A stretch of 42,333 bases of DNA from a virus. Location of the stretch: the IMG/VR virus record IMGVR_UViG_3300002334_000047, positions 1 through 42,333 of that record; one strand, given 5' to 3'. Made by a program: the position numbers and the translations under genes. The notes beneath the pieces were generated by a model. That model saw nothing but the letters and a program-made list of their open reading frames with translations. It was not told where the DNA came from and searched no databases. Below are positions 15,281 through 24,431 of this stretch, piece by piece (position 1 is the first letter of the stretch; each line of letters opens with the position of its first letter).

Positions 15281-15335
15281 AGATTTACGCTAACGTCGAG
15301 CGATATCGACGGCCTCAATTAACTAAGGTAGTTAA

Positions 15336-16076
15336 ATGACAGATACAAGCGCTGCACAGGTGGATGATAGTAATTTAGATGCTGGGTTAGATCAGCCCGA
15401 AATCGAAACGAACACAGAAACCCCAGAAGCGGAATCGGCACCCGCACAAGTTGTTGAAGATAAGCAGGAAGATGAAGACACTGTTCAACAACGGATTAAC
15501 AAAGAAGTATCACGCAGATATACAGAGAAACGCCGAGCGGATAAGGCAGAGCAAGAACTTGAAGAGTTAAGGGCCAAAACCCCAGTAGTATCGGGTGCAG
15601 CTCCTGAACTCAAAGACTTTGACTATGACCAGGATAAATTTACCCAGGCATTGATAAGTCATCAAGTTGGTGAAGCTTTAACCACTCAAGCAGCAGCACA
15701 GAAAGATGACGCATCCAAGGCAAGCGCCCAGCAAGCTCAGGCCGCTTTCAATGATAGCATTGTAAAACTTGGTAAAGCTGATTGGGATGATGTTGCTAAT
15801 GCAGTGCCACAATTACCTATCGGGGTAGCTGATGTGCTTGTACAGTCAGAGAATGGAGCTGAGTTGATTTATCACCTTGGAACCCATTTGGATTTGGCTG
15901 ATAAGTTAGCAAATATGTCATCCTCTCAGGCAATTATGGAGTTAGGCCGTATCTCTTCAAATATGTCTGCACAACCGGAAATTAAACCCAGTGCAGCGCC
16001 AGATCCTATTGAACCGCTTAATTCAGGTGGTTCACTCTCGAAAGAGCGAGGGCCATCGGGCGCAACTTTTGAATAA
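15336..16076 (+). CDS. Scaffolding protein
   Basis: A 246-residue, very acidic, helical protein (P22 gp8 is 303). The N-terminus is disordered and acidic; residues about 50-90 form a charged coiled coil (RINKEVSRRYTEKRRADKAE). Location between portal and coat is the standard scaffold position. Scaffolds direct coat assembly and then leave the procapsid. Confidence 0.85.
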   Translation: MTDTSAAQVDDSNLDAGLDQPEIETNTETPEAESAPAQVVEDKQEDEDTVQQRINKEVSRRYTEKRRADKAEQELEELRAKTPVVSGAAPELKDFDYDQDKFTQALISHQVGEALTTQAAAQKDDASKASAQQAQAAFNDSIVKLGKADWDDVANAVPQLPIGVADVLVQSENGAELIYHLGTHLDLADKLANMSSSQAIMELGRISSNMSAQPEIKPSAAPDPIEPLNSGGSLSKERGPSGATFE

Positions 16077-16090
16077 AATAGAGGCATCAA

Positions 16091-17374
16091 ATGGCTAATG
16101 ATTTAGACAGTAACTTTACCCGCAAGTTAGCGCGGGTATTTTTAGAAAAATTCGACAGTGGGAGAACGTTATCGAAGAACGTTGACACTCAATTACTTGC
16201 TGGCAAATTTAACCCATCTACTGGTGATACGGTAGACTTCAAGCGACCTACTGATTACGTATCGGTGCGAACGTCTACAGGTGATGTGTCAGGTGAAACT
16301 AAATCTGACATCGTTACAGGTAAGGCGTCCGGCGTAGTACAAGATTACTTCACTGCTTTTGTTGATTATGACGAAGCAGACGAAGCGATCAAGCTGGATC
16401 AACTTGATCAATTACTTGCGCCAATGGCAACACGAATCAAGACTGATTTTGAGCTGGATTTTGCCGCTTTCATGATGAAAAACTGTGCATTATTGGCAGG
16501 TACCGTGGGTACGGCGGCAGACACATGGGATGATGTAGCTGAAGCTGGTGCAATAATGCAAGCTAGCGGCGTTCCCGCTGATAGCCCTTGGTTTTATACC
16601 GTTAATCCATTTACACAACGGGCCTTGGCTAGCACCAACAGAAGTCTCGGCGCTGGCGGTGTTGCTGGTGGATTAGTTAAAACAGCCGTTGACAAAGCTA
16701 CAATCTCAGAAATGTTTGCTGGATTTGACCGGGTAATGACTGCTACTACCTTGGCTAGCTATACGACTGGTACGGGAGCAGACAGAGCTGGAACAATAGC
16801 AGCGGCAGCCCCTAACATTACTTATGTCGGCGCAAAGGACACGATGACGCAAATCATCAACGTCACAGCATTTGAGGCTAACTTAGTTGTTGCGGCAGGT
16901 GAAACATTAACCATTACCGGAAGGAATAGACTTAACCTATCAACTAGACAGCCTATTCTTGATGAGACTGGTGCGGTGGTTGTTTTCTCTGGAGTTGTAA
17001 CGGCATCGGTAACGCTTGGAGCTGCTGGCGAAGGCGCTCTAGTAATCACTGGTCCGGCAATTTTTGAAACTGACGGACAATACAATACCGTTGACTCTGC
17101 ACTGATTGTTGGTGACGTTGTTACCCTAGGTGGCGCGGCTACTACCATTATCCAGCCAAACTTGTTCTGGCATAAGCAAGCATTCTCTGTTGGATCTGTT
17201 CCAATCAAGAAATTGCACTCTACTGATACCTTGGCAACCACAGAAGACGGTTTACAGTTCCGAGTATCGAAGGGCGTAGGCTTCTTAGAGAATGAGCAGA
17301 AGGTTCGTATCGATTTCCGCCCAGCTTACGGTGTAATGAATCCGTTCTTTGCTGGTCACGGCTTCGGTTCATAA
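16091..17374 (+). CDS. Major capsid protein, P22 coat family
   Basis: A 427-residue coat protein (P22 gp5 is 430) after AGAGGC. Landmarks of the P22 coat family: an N-arm with SNFTRKLARVFLEKFDSGR; TGDTVDFKRPTDYVSVRTS (about 43-61); an insertion-domain-like beta stretch (about 235-330); and a C-terminus with VGFLENEQKVRIDFRPAYGV. HK97-type fold expected. Followed by a terminator hairpin. Confidence 0.93.
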   Translation: MANDLDSNFTRKLARVFLEKFDSGRTLSKNVDTQLLAGKFNPSTGDTVDFKRPTDYVSVRTSTGDVSGETKSDIVTGKASGVVQDYFTAFVDYDEADEAIKLDQLDQLLAPMATRIKTDFELDFAAFMMKNCALLAGTVGTAADTWDDVAEAGAIMQASGVPADSPWFYTVNPFTQRALASTNRSLGAGGVAGGLVKTAVDKATISEMFAGFDRVMTATTLASYTTGTGADRAGTIAAAAPNITYVGAKDTMTQIINVTAFEANLVVAAGETLTITGRNRLNLSTRQPILDETGAVVVFSGVVTASVTLGAAGEGALVITGPAIFETDGQYNTVDSALIVGDVVTLGGAATTIIQPNLFWHKQAFSVGSVPIKKLHSTDTLATTEDGLQFRVSKGVGFLENEQKVRIDFRPAYGVMNPFFAGHGFGS

Positions 17375-17386
17375 CAAACCAATAAT

Positions 17387-17414
17387 CCCCGTTTAGGCGG
17401 GGCTTGCTATTTTG
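17387..17414 (+). terminator. Terminator hairpin after the coat gene
   Basis: CCCCG (17387-17391) pairs with CGGGG (17398-17402) around TTTAGG, followed by CTTGCTATTTT. Probably partial, letting downstream head-completion genes be read at a lower level than coat. Confidence 0.75.
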
Positions 17415-17425
17415 AGGATAAGAAT

Positions 17426-17962
17426 ATGGCGTTTGATTCAACAGGTTTAAAAGCATTTGGCGGCAAAGGTAAGGCCTTCGACAAGGGCAAGATGTTTGCT
17501 TATACAACTTCCGATTCAATGGCAACGGTTAGAGCATCTGGGTATTTCGACGGTGTATCATCTAATCTTGATTCTGAATATTTTATTGCCGTGAAAGCAT
17601 CTGATGGCGTGAGTCTTTTAGCGTTAACGCGCGACTCTACTGGTCTAATACTCACCACTGATACAAACATTCAGGCCATTACTGGCGCGGGGGCTGTTGA
17701 CGTTATTACTGATGTTACTCAGTTCACATCTGATGGCGCAGCACAGGCATTGACTATTGCAGATGGCTATATCGGGCAACGAAAAATTGTTGTTCATGTA
17801 GTTGATGGAGGCAGTGGCGTATTAACCCCGGCAAATGGCCTTGGGTATTCTACGATCACTTTCACGACTGCTGGTGAAGCTGTTGAGCTGATGTTCCTTG
17901 CTGGTGGATGGGCAGTAATCGGGTTTGGTGGTCTTACCGCTACATTACCTGCTATCGCTTAA
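17426..17962 (+). CDS. Putative virion protein downstream of coat
   Basis: A 178-residue, beta-rich, Ala/Gly/Thr-rich protein (RBS GAGGATAAG). YFIAVKASDGVSLLALTRDS and FTTAGEAVELMFLAGGWAVI suggest strands of a trimeric decoration or tail-associated fold. Immediately downstream of coat, where decoration proteins are often found. No specific family recognised. Confidence 0.6.
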   Translation: MAFDSTGLKAFGGKGKAFDKGKMFAYTTSDSMATVRASGYFDGVSSNLDSEYFIAVKASDGVSLLALTRDSTGLILTTDTNIQAITGAGAVDVITDVTQFTSDGAAQALTIADGYIGQRKIVVHVVDGGSGVLTPANGLGYSTITFTTAGEAVELMFLAGGWAVIGFGGLTATLPAIA

Positions 17963-17982
17963 CTGGCACCATAAATCAACAT

Positions 17983-18000
17983 AGGGGTTTCGGCCCCTTT
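17983..18000 (+). terminator. Terminator-like hairpin AGGGG/CCCCT
   Basis: AGGGG (17983-17987), loop TTTCGG, CCCCT (17994-17998), then TT. Compact stem with a short U-tract, 21 bases after the stop at 17962. Likely attenuates transcription before the head-completion genes. Confidence 0.65.
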
Positions 18001-18010
18001 TAGGTGACAC

Positions 18011-18202
18011 ATGATCGAGTGGAAAAGACCTAGCGGTAGCACTATTGAAACCGCTGATACTCCCGAAATTGCAGAATACGCAAAGCGGGAAGGTTGGGAA
18101 AAGATAAACAAGCCAAAGCCCAAAAAAAAGGTGACTGACAATGACAACAGCACGCCAGATCGTAACCAGGGCAGCCGAGGAAATCGGAGTAAAGAGGGCT
18201 GA
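18011..18202 (+). CDS. Small head-associated hypothetical protein
   Basis: A 63-residue protein with ribosome site TAGGTG. IEWKRPSGSTIETADTPEI and EYAKREGWEKINKPKPKKK resemble small phage proteins with a strand-helix core and a basic tail. The final 20 residues overlap the gp4-like gene by 62 bases. Unknown role. Confidence 0.6.
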   Translation: MIEWKRPSGSTIETADTPEIAEYAKREGWEKINKPKPKKKVTDNDNSTPDRNQGSRGNRSKEG

Positions 18203-18578
18203 AATAACCCTTGAACCTGCTGACGCACAAGTCATATTCGATAGAATGAATGATTTGCTTGTTGAATGGGCTGACGTTGGATTAACCCCAGCTTTCACCA
18301 TTGTTGCTGACCTTGATGATGACGTGAATATTGACAGTAACGCCAAAGGAGCCGTCCAATACGCTTTAGCAATTAGATCAGCCCCAGCATTTCAAAAGGT
18401 TGTTACTGCTGATTTAAGAGATCTAGCACGGGAAACACTGACGGCTTTAGAGCGCTCAGTTATCCATATCGGAGAGGTGGCGTTACCTGACACTTTGCCA
18501 ACAGGCTCCGGTAATGATTGCGGTCGTGTATTTAGAGATGATCGTTTTTTTGATACGAATAAAAAGGTTAATTTCTAA
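18141..18578 (+). CDS. Head-completion protein, P22 gp4-like
   Basis: A 145-residue protein (P22 gp4 is 166) after AAGGTGACTGAC. Mostly helical with the family layout: ARQIVTRAAEEIGVKRAEI, then FDRMNDLLVEWADVGLTPAF (about 35-54), then a Pro-containing loop and helix. In P22, gp4 binds the portal ring after packaging. Overlaps the gp10-like gene by one base (TAATG). Confidence 0.8.
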   Translation: MTTARQIVTRAAEEIGVKRAEITLEPADAQVIFDRMNDLLVEWADVGLTPAFTIVADLDDDVNIDSNAKGAVQYALAIRSAPAFQKVVTADLRDLARETLTALERSVIHIGEVALPDTLPTGSGNDCGRVFRDDRFFDTNKKVNF

Positions 18579-20032
18579 TGGGTGCAAGAGTCCCATTACC
18601 ATTAGGCTTCGGCTTTTATCAGTCTGAATCTCTCCCATTCTCAGCACAGCGGTGTATTAATTGGATACCAGTAGTCGCTGAGGGTGCAGCATTAAATATT
18701 AGCGCATTATTTCAGCCTCCGGGGTTGAAGGTATTCTCAGATACTGGTTTGCTGGAAAACCGTGGCGCAATGGAGATGAAGGAAATCCCTTATTTTGTAA
18801 ATGGGAATAGCCTTATTTCATTGTCAGCATCTGGCGGCGTAACCAATCACGGCACTATCGAAGGATCTGCACGAGTATCATTAGCAAATAATGGTCAGTA
18901 CCTTGTAATCGTCGTTCCAGGCGGAAAATCATACGCATTCAACAACCAATCAAGCACGCTAGCACAAATCACTGACGTGGATTTTAGAACCTCTGATTAC
19001 GTGGTGTTTAAAGATGGGTTTTTTGTATTCGCTGCCACCGATGGCACTGTATTTTTCAACTCTTCACTGAATGACCCGTTTAGTTATGACGCATTGGAAT
19101 TTGGATCAGCAGAAATTAATCCTGACAAAATAGTGGCCTTGCACGTTAACCATAACGAGTTATTCGTTCCTGGTGCTGAGACTATTGAGCTATTTGATAA
19201 CGTTGCTGGTGCAGGGTTTCCATTTCAGCGGATAAATGGAGCTAATATACAAAAAGGCGTTCATGCTAGATTCTCCCTTGTCGAGTTTGACAATACCTTT
19301 TGCTTTGCTGGTGGTGGCCTTAATGAGCTGACAGCTATTTGGAAGGTGACAGGAAGCTCTAGCGTGACAAAGCTATCTACTGATGCCATTGATACCGAGA
19401 TACAAAAATTCACTCGTGGCGAGATAGAGGACGCCTTTGCACTAACGTTTTCACGGCGAGGTCAGTTCTTCGCTTTGTTCACATTCGAATCAGAGCGGAT
19501 ACCATCGAAAACATTTGTTTATAACGCTACCTCTTCTGCATTGGCGGGTGGGGCCATTTGGTTTGAGCTTCAGACCGGGCTTAATGATAATAGATTCAGA
19601 ATTCAATCGATAGTTTCAGCCTATGGTAAATTACTGGTAGGTGATCAATCAACGGGAATTATCGGTGAATTTGATGACAATACTTTTACGTATTACGGCG
19701 ACCCAATATTTCGACGAATGCAGACAGCACCATTCAGCCAGGACGGGTTGCCCATCTTTGCTGGTGAATTTGAGGCTACGTTTGAATCAGGTGTTGGTCT
19801 TAATAATGGAATTGATCCGGTCGTATTATTATCTTACTCCGATAATGGCAACCGTACATTCAAAGGCGACTTTGCGAGAGGTATAGGCAAAATCGGGGAG
19901 TATGGGCAGCAAACAGTTTGGAATAGACAGGGTAGGTTCCCAGTATCGCGATCAGTACAACTAACCGTCACAGATCCGGTTAGAGCCAATTTAATACGAC
20001 TAGCGGCATCTGCTGAAATAGGCACTCAGTAA
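18578..20032 (+). CDS. DNA-stabilisation protein, P22 gp10-like
   Basis: A 484-residue protein (P22 gp10 is 472). The start is diagnostic: PLPLGFGFYQSESLPFSAQR and CINWIPVVAEG match the family's consensus, then FQPPGLKVF. The rest is beta-propeller-like (DYVVFKDGFFVFAATDGTVF and similar blades). In P22, gp10 hexamers attach beneath gp4 and plug the packaged head. TAATG couplings on both sides. Confidence 0.9.
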   Translation: MGARVPLPLGFGFYQSESLPFSAQRCINWIPVVAEGAALNISALFQPPGLKVFSDTGLLENRGAMEMKEIPYFVNGNSLISLSASGGVTNHGTIEGSARVSLANNGQYLVIVVPGGKSYAFNNQSSTLAQITDVDFRTSDYVVFKDGFFVFAATDGTVFFNSSLNDPFSYDALEFGSAEINPDKIVALHVNHNELFVPGAETIELFDNVAGAGFPFQRINGANIQKGVHARFSLVEFDNTFCFAGGGLNELTAIWKVTGSSSVTKLSTDAIDTEIQKFTRGEIEDAFALTFSRRGQFFALFTFESERIPSKTFVYNATSSALAGGAIWFELQTGLNDNRFRIQSIVSAYGKLLVGDQSTGIIGEFDDNTFTYYGDPIFRRMQTAPFSQDGLPIFAGEFEATFESGVGLNNGIDPVVLLSYSDNGNRTFKGDFARGIGKIGEYGQQTVWNRQGRFPVSRSVQLTVTDPVRANLIRLAASAEIGTQ

Positions 20033-20292
20033 TGGCCTTAATACCACCAAGACGTGACCAATACTTTAATGATGAAGGAAAGCTCACAAATAGAGCAATA
20101 CGCTATTTTGAAGACCTAGCAGGACAAACCAACGTAAATACCGAAACGGTTACCTCCGCACAAACATCAAGAGGCCAAGCATTGGTATTTGCTCTTGAGA
20201 ATAGAATAGGCAGCGGTGACTTTTTAACATCAGATGAAACAGGCTTTACTGTCGATTCAGATAGACTCTCTTGTGATATGGACGAAGCGTAA
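20032..20292 (+). CDS. Small tail-associated hypothetical protein
   Basis: An 86-residue protein starting in TAATG. PPRRDQYFNDEGKLTNRAIR and YFEDLAGQTN recall the short N-terminal segment often seen in podovirus tail proteins between the gp10-like gene and fibre/needle genes. C-terminus acidic. Unknown role; coupled to the next gene. Confidence 0.65.
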   Translation: MALIPPRRDQYFNDEGKLTNRAIRYFEDLAGQTNVNTETVTSAQTSRGQALVFALENRIGSGDFLTSDETGFTVDSDRLSCDMDEA

Positions 20293-21554
20293 TGGCTCAA
20301 GACTTAATAAATGTAGGCACAGTAGCGAACGATAGAACAGGCGATACATGGCGAGACGCTATGGGCAAAGCTAATGCCAACTTCACAGAGTTATTTGCTG
20401 TAGCAGATGCTGTCGGACTTACATTTATCAGCAAGGAGTCTGAATTTCCAGTTCAAGACGCATCAACAATAACCTTAGAGGCCGATACAAACTATATAAT
20501 TACGGCTGATTTCTCTACAGCTAAAAACTTTATATGGAAAACTGGCTCTTCATGGACTTCTGGCAGTATTGACGGGCCGACTGTAACTTTCACAGGTTCG
20601 GGAACAATGTTTACTGGAACAAATGAAAGCTTTTATATGAATAATGCAAGTATTGATCCAGGTATAGGTAATGAGGCCTTTGCATTAACCGATAATACAA
20701 CACACACATCAAAGCTATTAATTGAAAACACTCAAGTCAACAACTGTCTAAGATGGGGAACATTCGATGGGGCGCTGTTAATTGAAGTGACTAACTCGAA
20801 TTCACCAAACGCGGTCGATGGTTGCGTGTTTGTTGGAACTAATGGAGTAATAATATCATTTAGTAAGTGGGCTATGACTTCTACGTCCGCAACATTTAAG
20901 GGTATTGACTTGGGTTCAGCAACCGCAACCGTTTTGGAGTTCCAGAACCTGTTTTTTGTGGCACCTTCTGGAGCCTTTGGTATTTCCGGACTTGCCAATA
21001 GTGGTAACGTGCCTACTGGCCGCCTAGCAATGGTGAATAATTCTGAATTCCTGGGTGGAATGACTGATCTTGAGAATATATCTACATCAGATACGCGATG
21101 GAACTTTCGCGACAATAACCCGACAGCAGACACTTTTGCTGATGCCATGCTATCACTTAATAATAATGCAACGGAGACAGTAATATCATCGTCTAGCACT
21201 CCTGTTCTTGTGCTGGGAACGTGGGTAGTAGAAGGGGTTTCCCAATTTACCGGGACAGTCGCTGGTCGGGCCACGTATAACGCGGAGCGCGTCATTCCTT
21301 CGCCAATATCCATTACTGCAACGGTGAGCGCGGCATCAGGAACAAACAAAGATATTAAAATATATCTGGCCATTAATGGTTCAATTGTTGCGAATAGCGG
21401 AAAATCAAACAAGGTAGGATCAGGTGACCCGAAAAATACAACTGTTCTTTGGCAGATCACAGCGTCAGAGGATGATTTTTTTGAAATTTGGATTGAAAAC
21501 AACACAGACACGGTTAATTTGATTGTTGAAGATGCAATTCTGAGGATTAGATAA
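20292..21554 (+). CDS. Tail fibre/needle-position structural protein
   Basis: A 420-residue protein in the position of P22 gene 26. Its start (INVGTVANDRTGDTWRDAM, then KANANFTELF) is a widespread virion-attachment motif of phage tail fibres and spikes. The middle is parallel beta-helix-like with many Asn/Thr/Ser turns (about 95-290), and the end is a beta sandwich (TVSAASGTNKDIKIYLAING). It is much longer than the P22 needle and lacks its coiled coil, so a second spike or fibre is more likely. Confidence 0.65.
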   Translation: MAQDLINVGTVANDRTGDTWRDAMGKANANFTELFAVADAVGLTFISKESEFPVQDASTITLEADTNYIITADFSTAKNFIWKTGSSWTSGSIDGPTVTFTGSGTMFTGTNESFYMNNASIDPGIGNEAFALTDNTTHTSKLLIENTQVNNCLRWGTFDGALLIEVTNSNSPNAVDGCVFVGTNGVIISFSKWAMTSTSATFKGIDLGSATATVLEFQNLFFVAPSGAFGISGLANSGNVPTGRLAMVNNSEFLGGMTDLENISTSDTRWNFRDNNPTADTFADAMLSLNNNATETVISSSSTPVLVLGTWVVEGVSQFTGTVAGRATYNAERVIPSPISITATVSAASGTNKDIKIYLAINGSIVANSGKSNKVGSGDPKNTTVLWQITASEDDFFEIWIENNTDTVNLIVEDAILRIR

Positions 21555-21895
21555 TGGCAAAAATCACCATGTTCTCAGGCGTACAAAACAGCCAGCCGGA
21601 CGTAATAGAGAATCTATACGATTCCCCACCTGCAAACTTAGGCGGAAAAGGTACTGAGATATTGGCGTTTTCAGCGACTAACGATGAAGAGTCAAGCGCA
21701 TCGTATAAGGCGTATATCTATGATGCTAGTGGGAACTTAGTAAAACCTATTGTGCCACAAAAAATAGTGGTTCGTGATCGGTTCGATTTAGGCCCATCAA
21801 GCATAGGCCATACAATACCCCCTGGTGGATCGCTTAGGGTTGAGAGCAGTACGGCGTTATCGATTGCATTCTTTGGCACAGGTAACGAATTATGA
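21554..21895 (+). CDS. Small tail-associated hypothetical protein
   Basis: A 113-residue beta-rich protein starting in TAATG: SASYKAYIYDASGNLVKPIV, then VVRDRFDLGPSSIGHTIPPG. This reads as a single beta sandwich and is probably a fibre partner or tail accessory. It overlaps the next gene by four bases. Confidence 0.6.
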   Translation: MAKITMFSGVQNSQPDVIENLYDSPPANLGGKGTEILAFSATNDEESSASYKAYIYDASGNLVKPIVPQKIVVRDRFDLGPSSIGHTIPPGGSLRVESSTALSIAFFGTGNEL

Positions 21896-22302
21896 TCATA
21901 TCGAGAACGTTTGATATGGATGCTGTGAGAAATATACTCACTTACCCAGGTATTTGGGAGACTATAAGTCATAAAGGCCAAGATATTGACGCTTTCTCCC
22001 CTCCAGTTGATGACTGTATCTATTTGATTGATAATGAAGCGATAGGGTTATTCGTTGTGCATCCTGTGGGGGATGGCTGGAAGTGTCATGTTCAGGTACT
22101 TCCAGAGCATAGAGAAGAATCTGCCGTTGAATTTGGCCAAAAAGTCATTCAATGGATATGGGATAACACAGAGATAGATAAGCTTTTAGCCTCTATACCT
22201 GAAATATACCCAAATGTTAAAAAGTTCTCTGAAATACAGGGCTTTACAGAATACGGTAAAAAGAATTCGAAATGGTTGATTTCAATAGATAGGGGTATGT
22301 AA
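21892..22302 (+). CDS. GNAT-like P22 gp14-type protein (DUF2824)
   Basis: A 136-residue protein with a GNAT-like layout: strands around YLIDNEAIGLFVVHPVGDGW, then CHVQVLPEHREESAVEFGQK (beta strand plus acetyl-CoA-pyrophosphate-like helix), then a final strand pair (GFTEYGKKNSKWLISI). P22 gp14 occupies this position and belongs to such a family, though its role is unclear. ATGA overlap upstream, TAATG downstream. Confidence 0.6.
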   Translation: MIISRTFDMDAVRNILTYPGIWETISHKGQDIDAFSPPVDDCIYLIDNEAIGLFVVHPVGDGWKCHVQVLPEHREESAVEFGQKVIQWIWDNTEIDKLLASIPEIYPNVKKFSEIQGFTEYGKKNSKWLISIDRGM

Positions 22303-23144
22303 TGAGTTTTATTGCGGATATTAGCAACCCAGGGGGATTCGGGCCAGGTGGTGAGAATGATCCGTTTTTTGGTGGTGCAGGGGCAGCAGCAGCAGCAGAA
22401 GCAGGCGAATTACAAGCGGCAACCACACGTGAAGGTATATCCGAAACAAGGCGTCAATTTGACCTCACACAGGCGAACTTTGAACCCATACGACAAGCAG
22501 GACTAGGTGCTTTAGAGTCACAGCAGGCGCTAATAGGACTGTCTGGGGTCGATGCTCAACAGCAAGCCTTTGACACCTTACAGGAATCTCCTGGGCAAAA
22601 ATTCATTAGAGAAAGACAGCAAAAAGCATTGGTAAGAAGATCTGGTGCTATTGGCGGATTAGGCGGCGGAAACGTCAGGACAGCATTACAACAACAGGCT
22701 GCAGGATTTGCCCAACAAGACATACAAAACCAATTTGGCAGACTTGGACAGATTGCAGGTCAAGGTCAGGCGGCAGGGCTCCAACAAAGCCAGTTTGGCG
22801 AAAGATCGACAAGTAACATAGTTGGCCTACAGCAAGCAGGCGGAGCGGCTCGTGCTTCTGGAGTATTGGGCGCGCAACAGGCGCAGACACAAGGTGTTAA
22901 TAATGCGTTCCAGATAGGCGGCCTAGCATTAGCTGCCTTTTCTGATGAACGACTAAAAACCGACAAAGTGGAAGTGGGAAGGGATAAATCCGGGGGAATA
23001 TATAGATTTAAGTATATCGGTTCGAATATCGAATATATCGGGCGAATGGCACAAGAGCTATTCATGACAAACCCTGACGCTGTGAGTTTGCATGAATCAG
23101 GTTATCTACAAGTTAGCGCAGAATTTGCGCCTAGGGTGGCTTAA
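22302..23144 (+). CDS. Ejection protein, P22 gp7-like, with S74-like C-terminus
   Basis: A 280-residue protein in the gp7 position. Gly/Ala/Gln-rich and helical through about residue 205, typical of ejection proteins. The end carries SDERLKTDKVEVGR, then GGIYRFKYI and IGRMAQEL, the signature of the peptidase S74/intramolecular chaperone family, shortened here. In P22 these proteins leave the virion before DNA and help form the transfer channel. Confidence 0.75.
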   Translation: MSFIADISNPGGFGPGGENDPFFGGAGAAAAAEAGELQAATTREGISETRRQFDLTQANFEPIRQAGLGALESQQALIGLSGVDAQQQAFDTLQESPGQKFIRERQQKALVRRSGAIGGLGGGNVRTALQQQAAGFAQQDIQNQFGRLGQIAGQGQAAGLQQSQFGERSTSNIVGLQQAGGAARASGVLGAQQAQTQGVNNAFQIGGLALAAFSDERLKTDKVEVGRDKSGGIYRFKYIGSNIEYIGRMAQELFMTNPDAVSLHESGYLQVSAEFAPRVA

Positions 23145-24431
23145 ATGGCTTTAGTAACAGCAAACCAATTTCAACTTGTACCTGACGTATCCAGGTTAGC
23201 GGCGGGACTTCAACAGGGCCAACAGTTTAACCAGCAGCGACAAGCCCAAAAACAGCAACAGCAATCGAGCCAATTTGCAAGCGGAGCCCTTGGTGGTAGC
23301 GAGGAGGATCTTGGTAAATTAGCTGGGGTTGATCCAGCAAAAGCCATTCAAATACAAAACTTTCTGGCGAATAAGTCAGAAGCTGACCGGGAAGAAATCC
23401 TACGAGAGAATGATGTTCTGACTCGTGGCGCATTGAATGCATTGTCATTGCCTGTTGAGCAGCGCAGGGCATTTGTGCAGAAGCAGCGTGATATTTTTTT
23501 TGCTGATGGTAGAAATACGAAAAACACAGACCAAGCTTTAGCGAGTGATGATGCAACGTTTAATCAGTTCTTGGAATTACAAGCTAGAGAAGGTCAGACG
23601 ATTAAGGAGCTTGCTGCACGGCAATTTCCAAAGCAAGGCGCACCAACATCACTTGAAAAGAATTTGGTAGCAGCGGGATTTACACCTGGAACACCAGAGT
23701 TTCAGGCAGAAGTACAAAAGAACCTAAGCAAAACCACAGGAACCACGGTTAACATTGGTGGTGATAAAGTTTTCGCAAAAGAGGTTGCCAAGCAGCACGC
23801 CAAAACACTAGGCACAGTTAACGAGCAAAGAGATGTAGCGGTTGAGGCGAATCAGTCACTTGATGTACTTGATAATCTTGGCACTGAAACCGGGAAGCTA
23901 GAGCCGTTTAAGCAAGGTCTAGCGGCATGGGGTAAAGCTTTTGGTATAAACACAGAAGGCCTTGCCAATGTTGCCTCTGGTGAAGCATTCAACGCAGAAG
24001 CACAAAGAATAGTATTGGCTGTCAAAGCGTCACAGAAAGGGCCACAAACAGACAAAGACGAAGCCACAATCAGAAAGACTGTTGCTAATCTTGGAAACTC
24101 TCCGGAAGGTAATCAGTTTATTATGGACTCAGCACGAGCGCTGAATAATCGCCGGATTGAAAGAGGTGACTTCTATGATAACTTCATACAAGAGAATGAT
24201 GGAGGATTCAAAGATAGCAATGGTAAAACCGCTGATGCTGCATGGGCTAAGTTTAAGCGCAATACACCTATGGTTTCGGCATTCCAAAAGACGCCAGAGG
24301 GATTGCCTGTATTTTTCTATAAGTTCGAGCAGGCAGTAAGGAATGAAAACCCCAACGCTACTCAAGCTGAAATACTAGAAGCATGGCGTGCACAGGAAAA
24401 GAAAGCCAAGCAAAATAAGGGGCGTAAATAA
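23145..24431 (+). CDS. Ejection protein, P22 gp20-like
   Basis: A 428-residue protein directly abutting the gp7-like gene. Very Gln-rich N-terminus (QQRQAQKQQQQSSQ) and almost entirely helical, with repeated Ala/Lys segments, matching P22 gp20 (471) in position and character. Expected to be stored near the portal and injected with the genome. Overlaps the next gene by one base (TAATG). Confidence 0.7.
   Translation: MALVTANQFQLVPDVSRLAAGLQQGQQFNQQRQAQKQQQQSSQFASGALGGSEEDLGKLAGVDPAKAIQIQNFLANKSEADREEILRENDVLTRGALNALSLPVEQRRAFVQKQRDIFFADGRNTKNTDQALASDDATFNQFLELQAREGQTIKELAARQFPKQGAPTSLEKNLVAAGFTPGTPEFQAEVQKNLSKTTGTTVNIGGDKVFAKEVAKQHAKTLGTVNEQRDVAVEANQSLDVLDNLGTETGKLEPFKQGLAAWGKAFGINTEGLANVASGEAFNAEAQRIVLAVKASQKGPQTDKDEATIRKTVANLGNSPEGNQFIMDSARALNNRRIERGDFYDNFIQENDGGFKDSNGKTADAAWAKFKRNTPMVSAFQKTPEGLPVFFYKFEQAVRNENPNATQAEILEAWRAQEKKAKQNKGRK

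Noticed and set aside
16822-17241. 139-residue minus-strand ORF
   Set aside because: Shadow of the coat-protein gene in the opposite strand.
20732-21511. 259-residue minus-strand ORF
   Set aside because: It lies entirely antisense to the tail-fibre-like gene at 20292; no ribosome site and Ser/Val-rich shadow composition.
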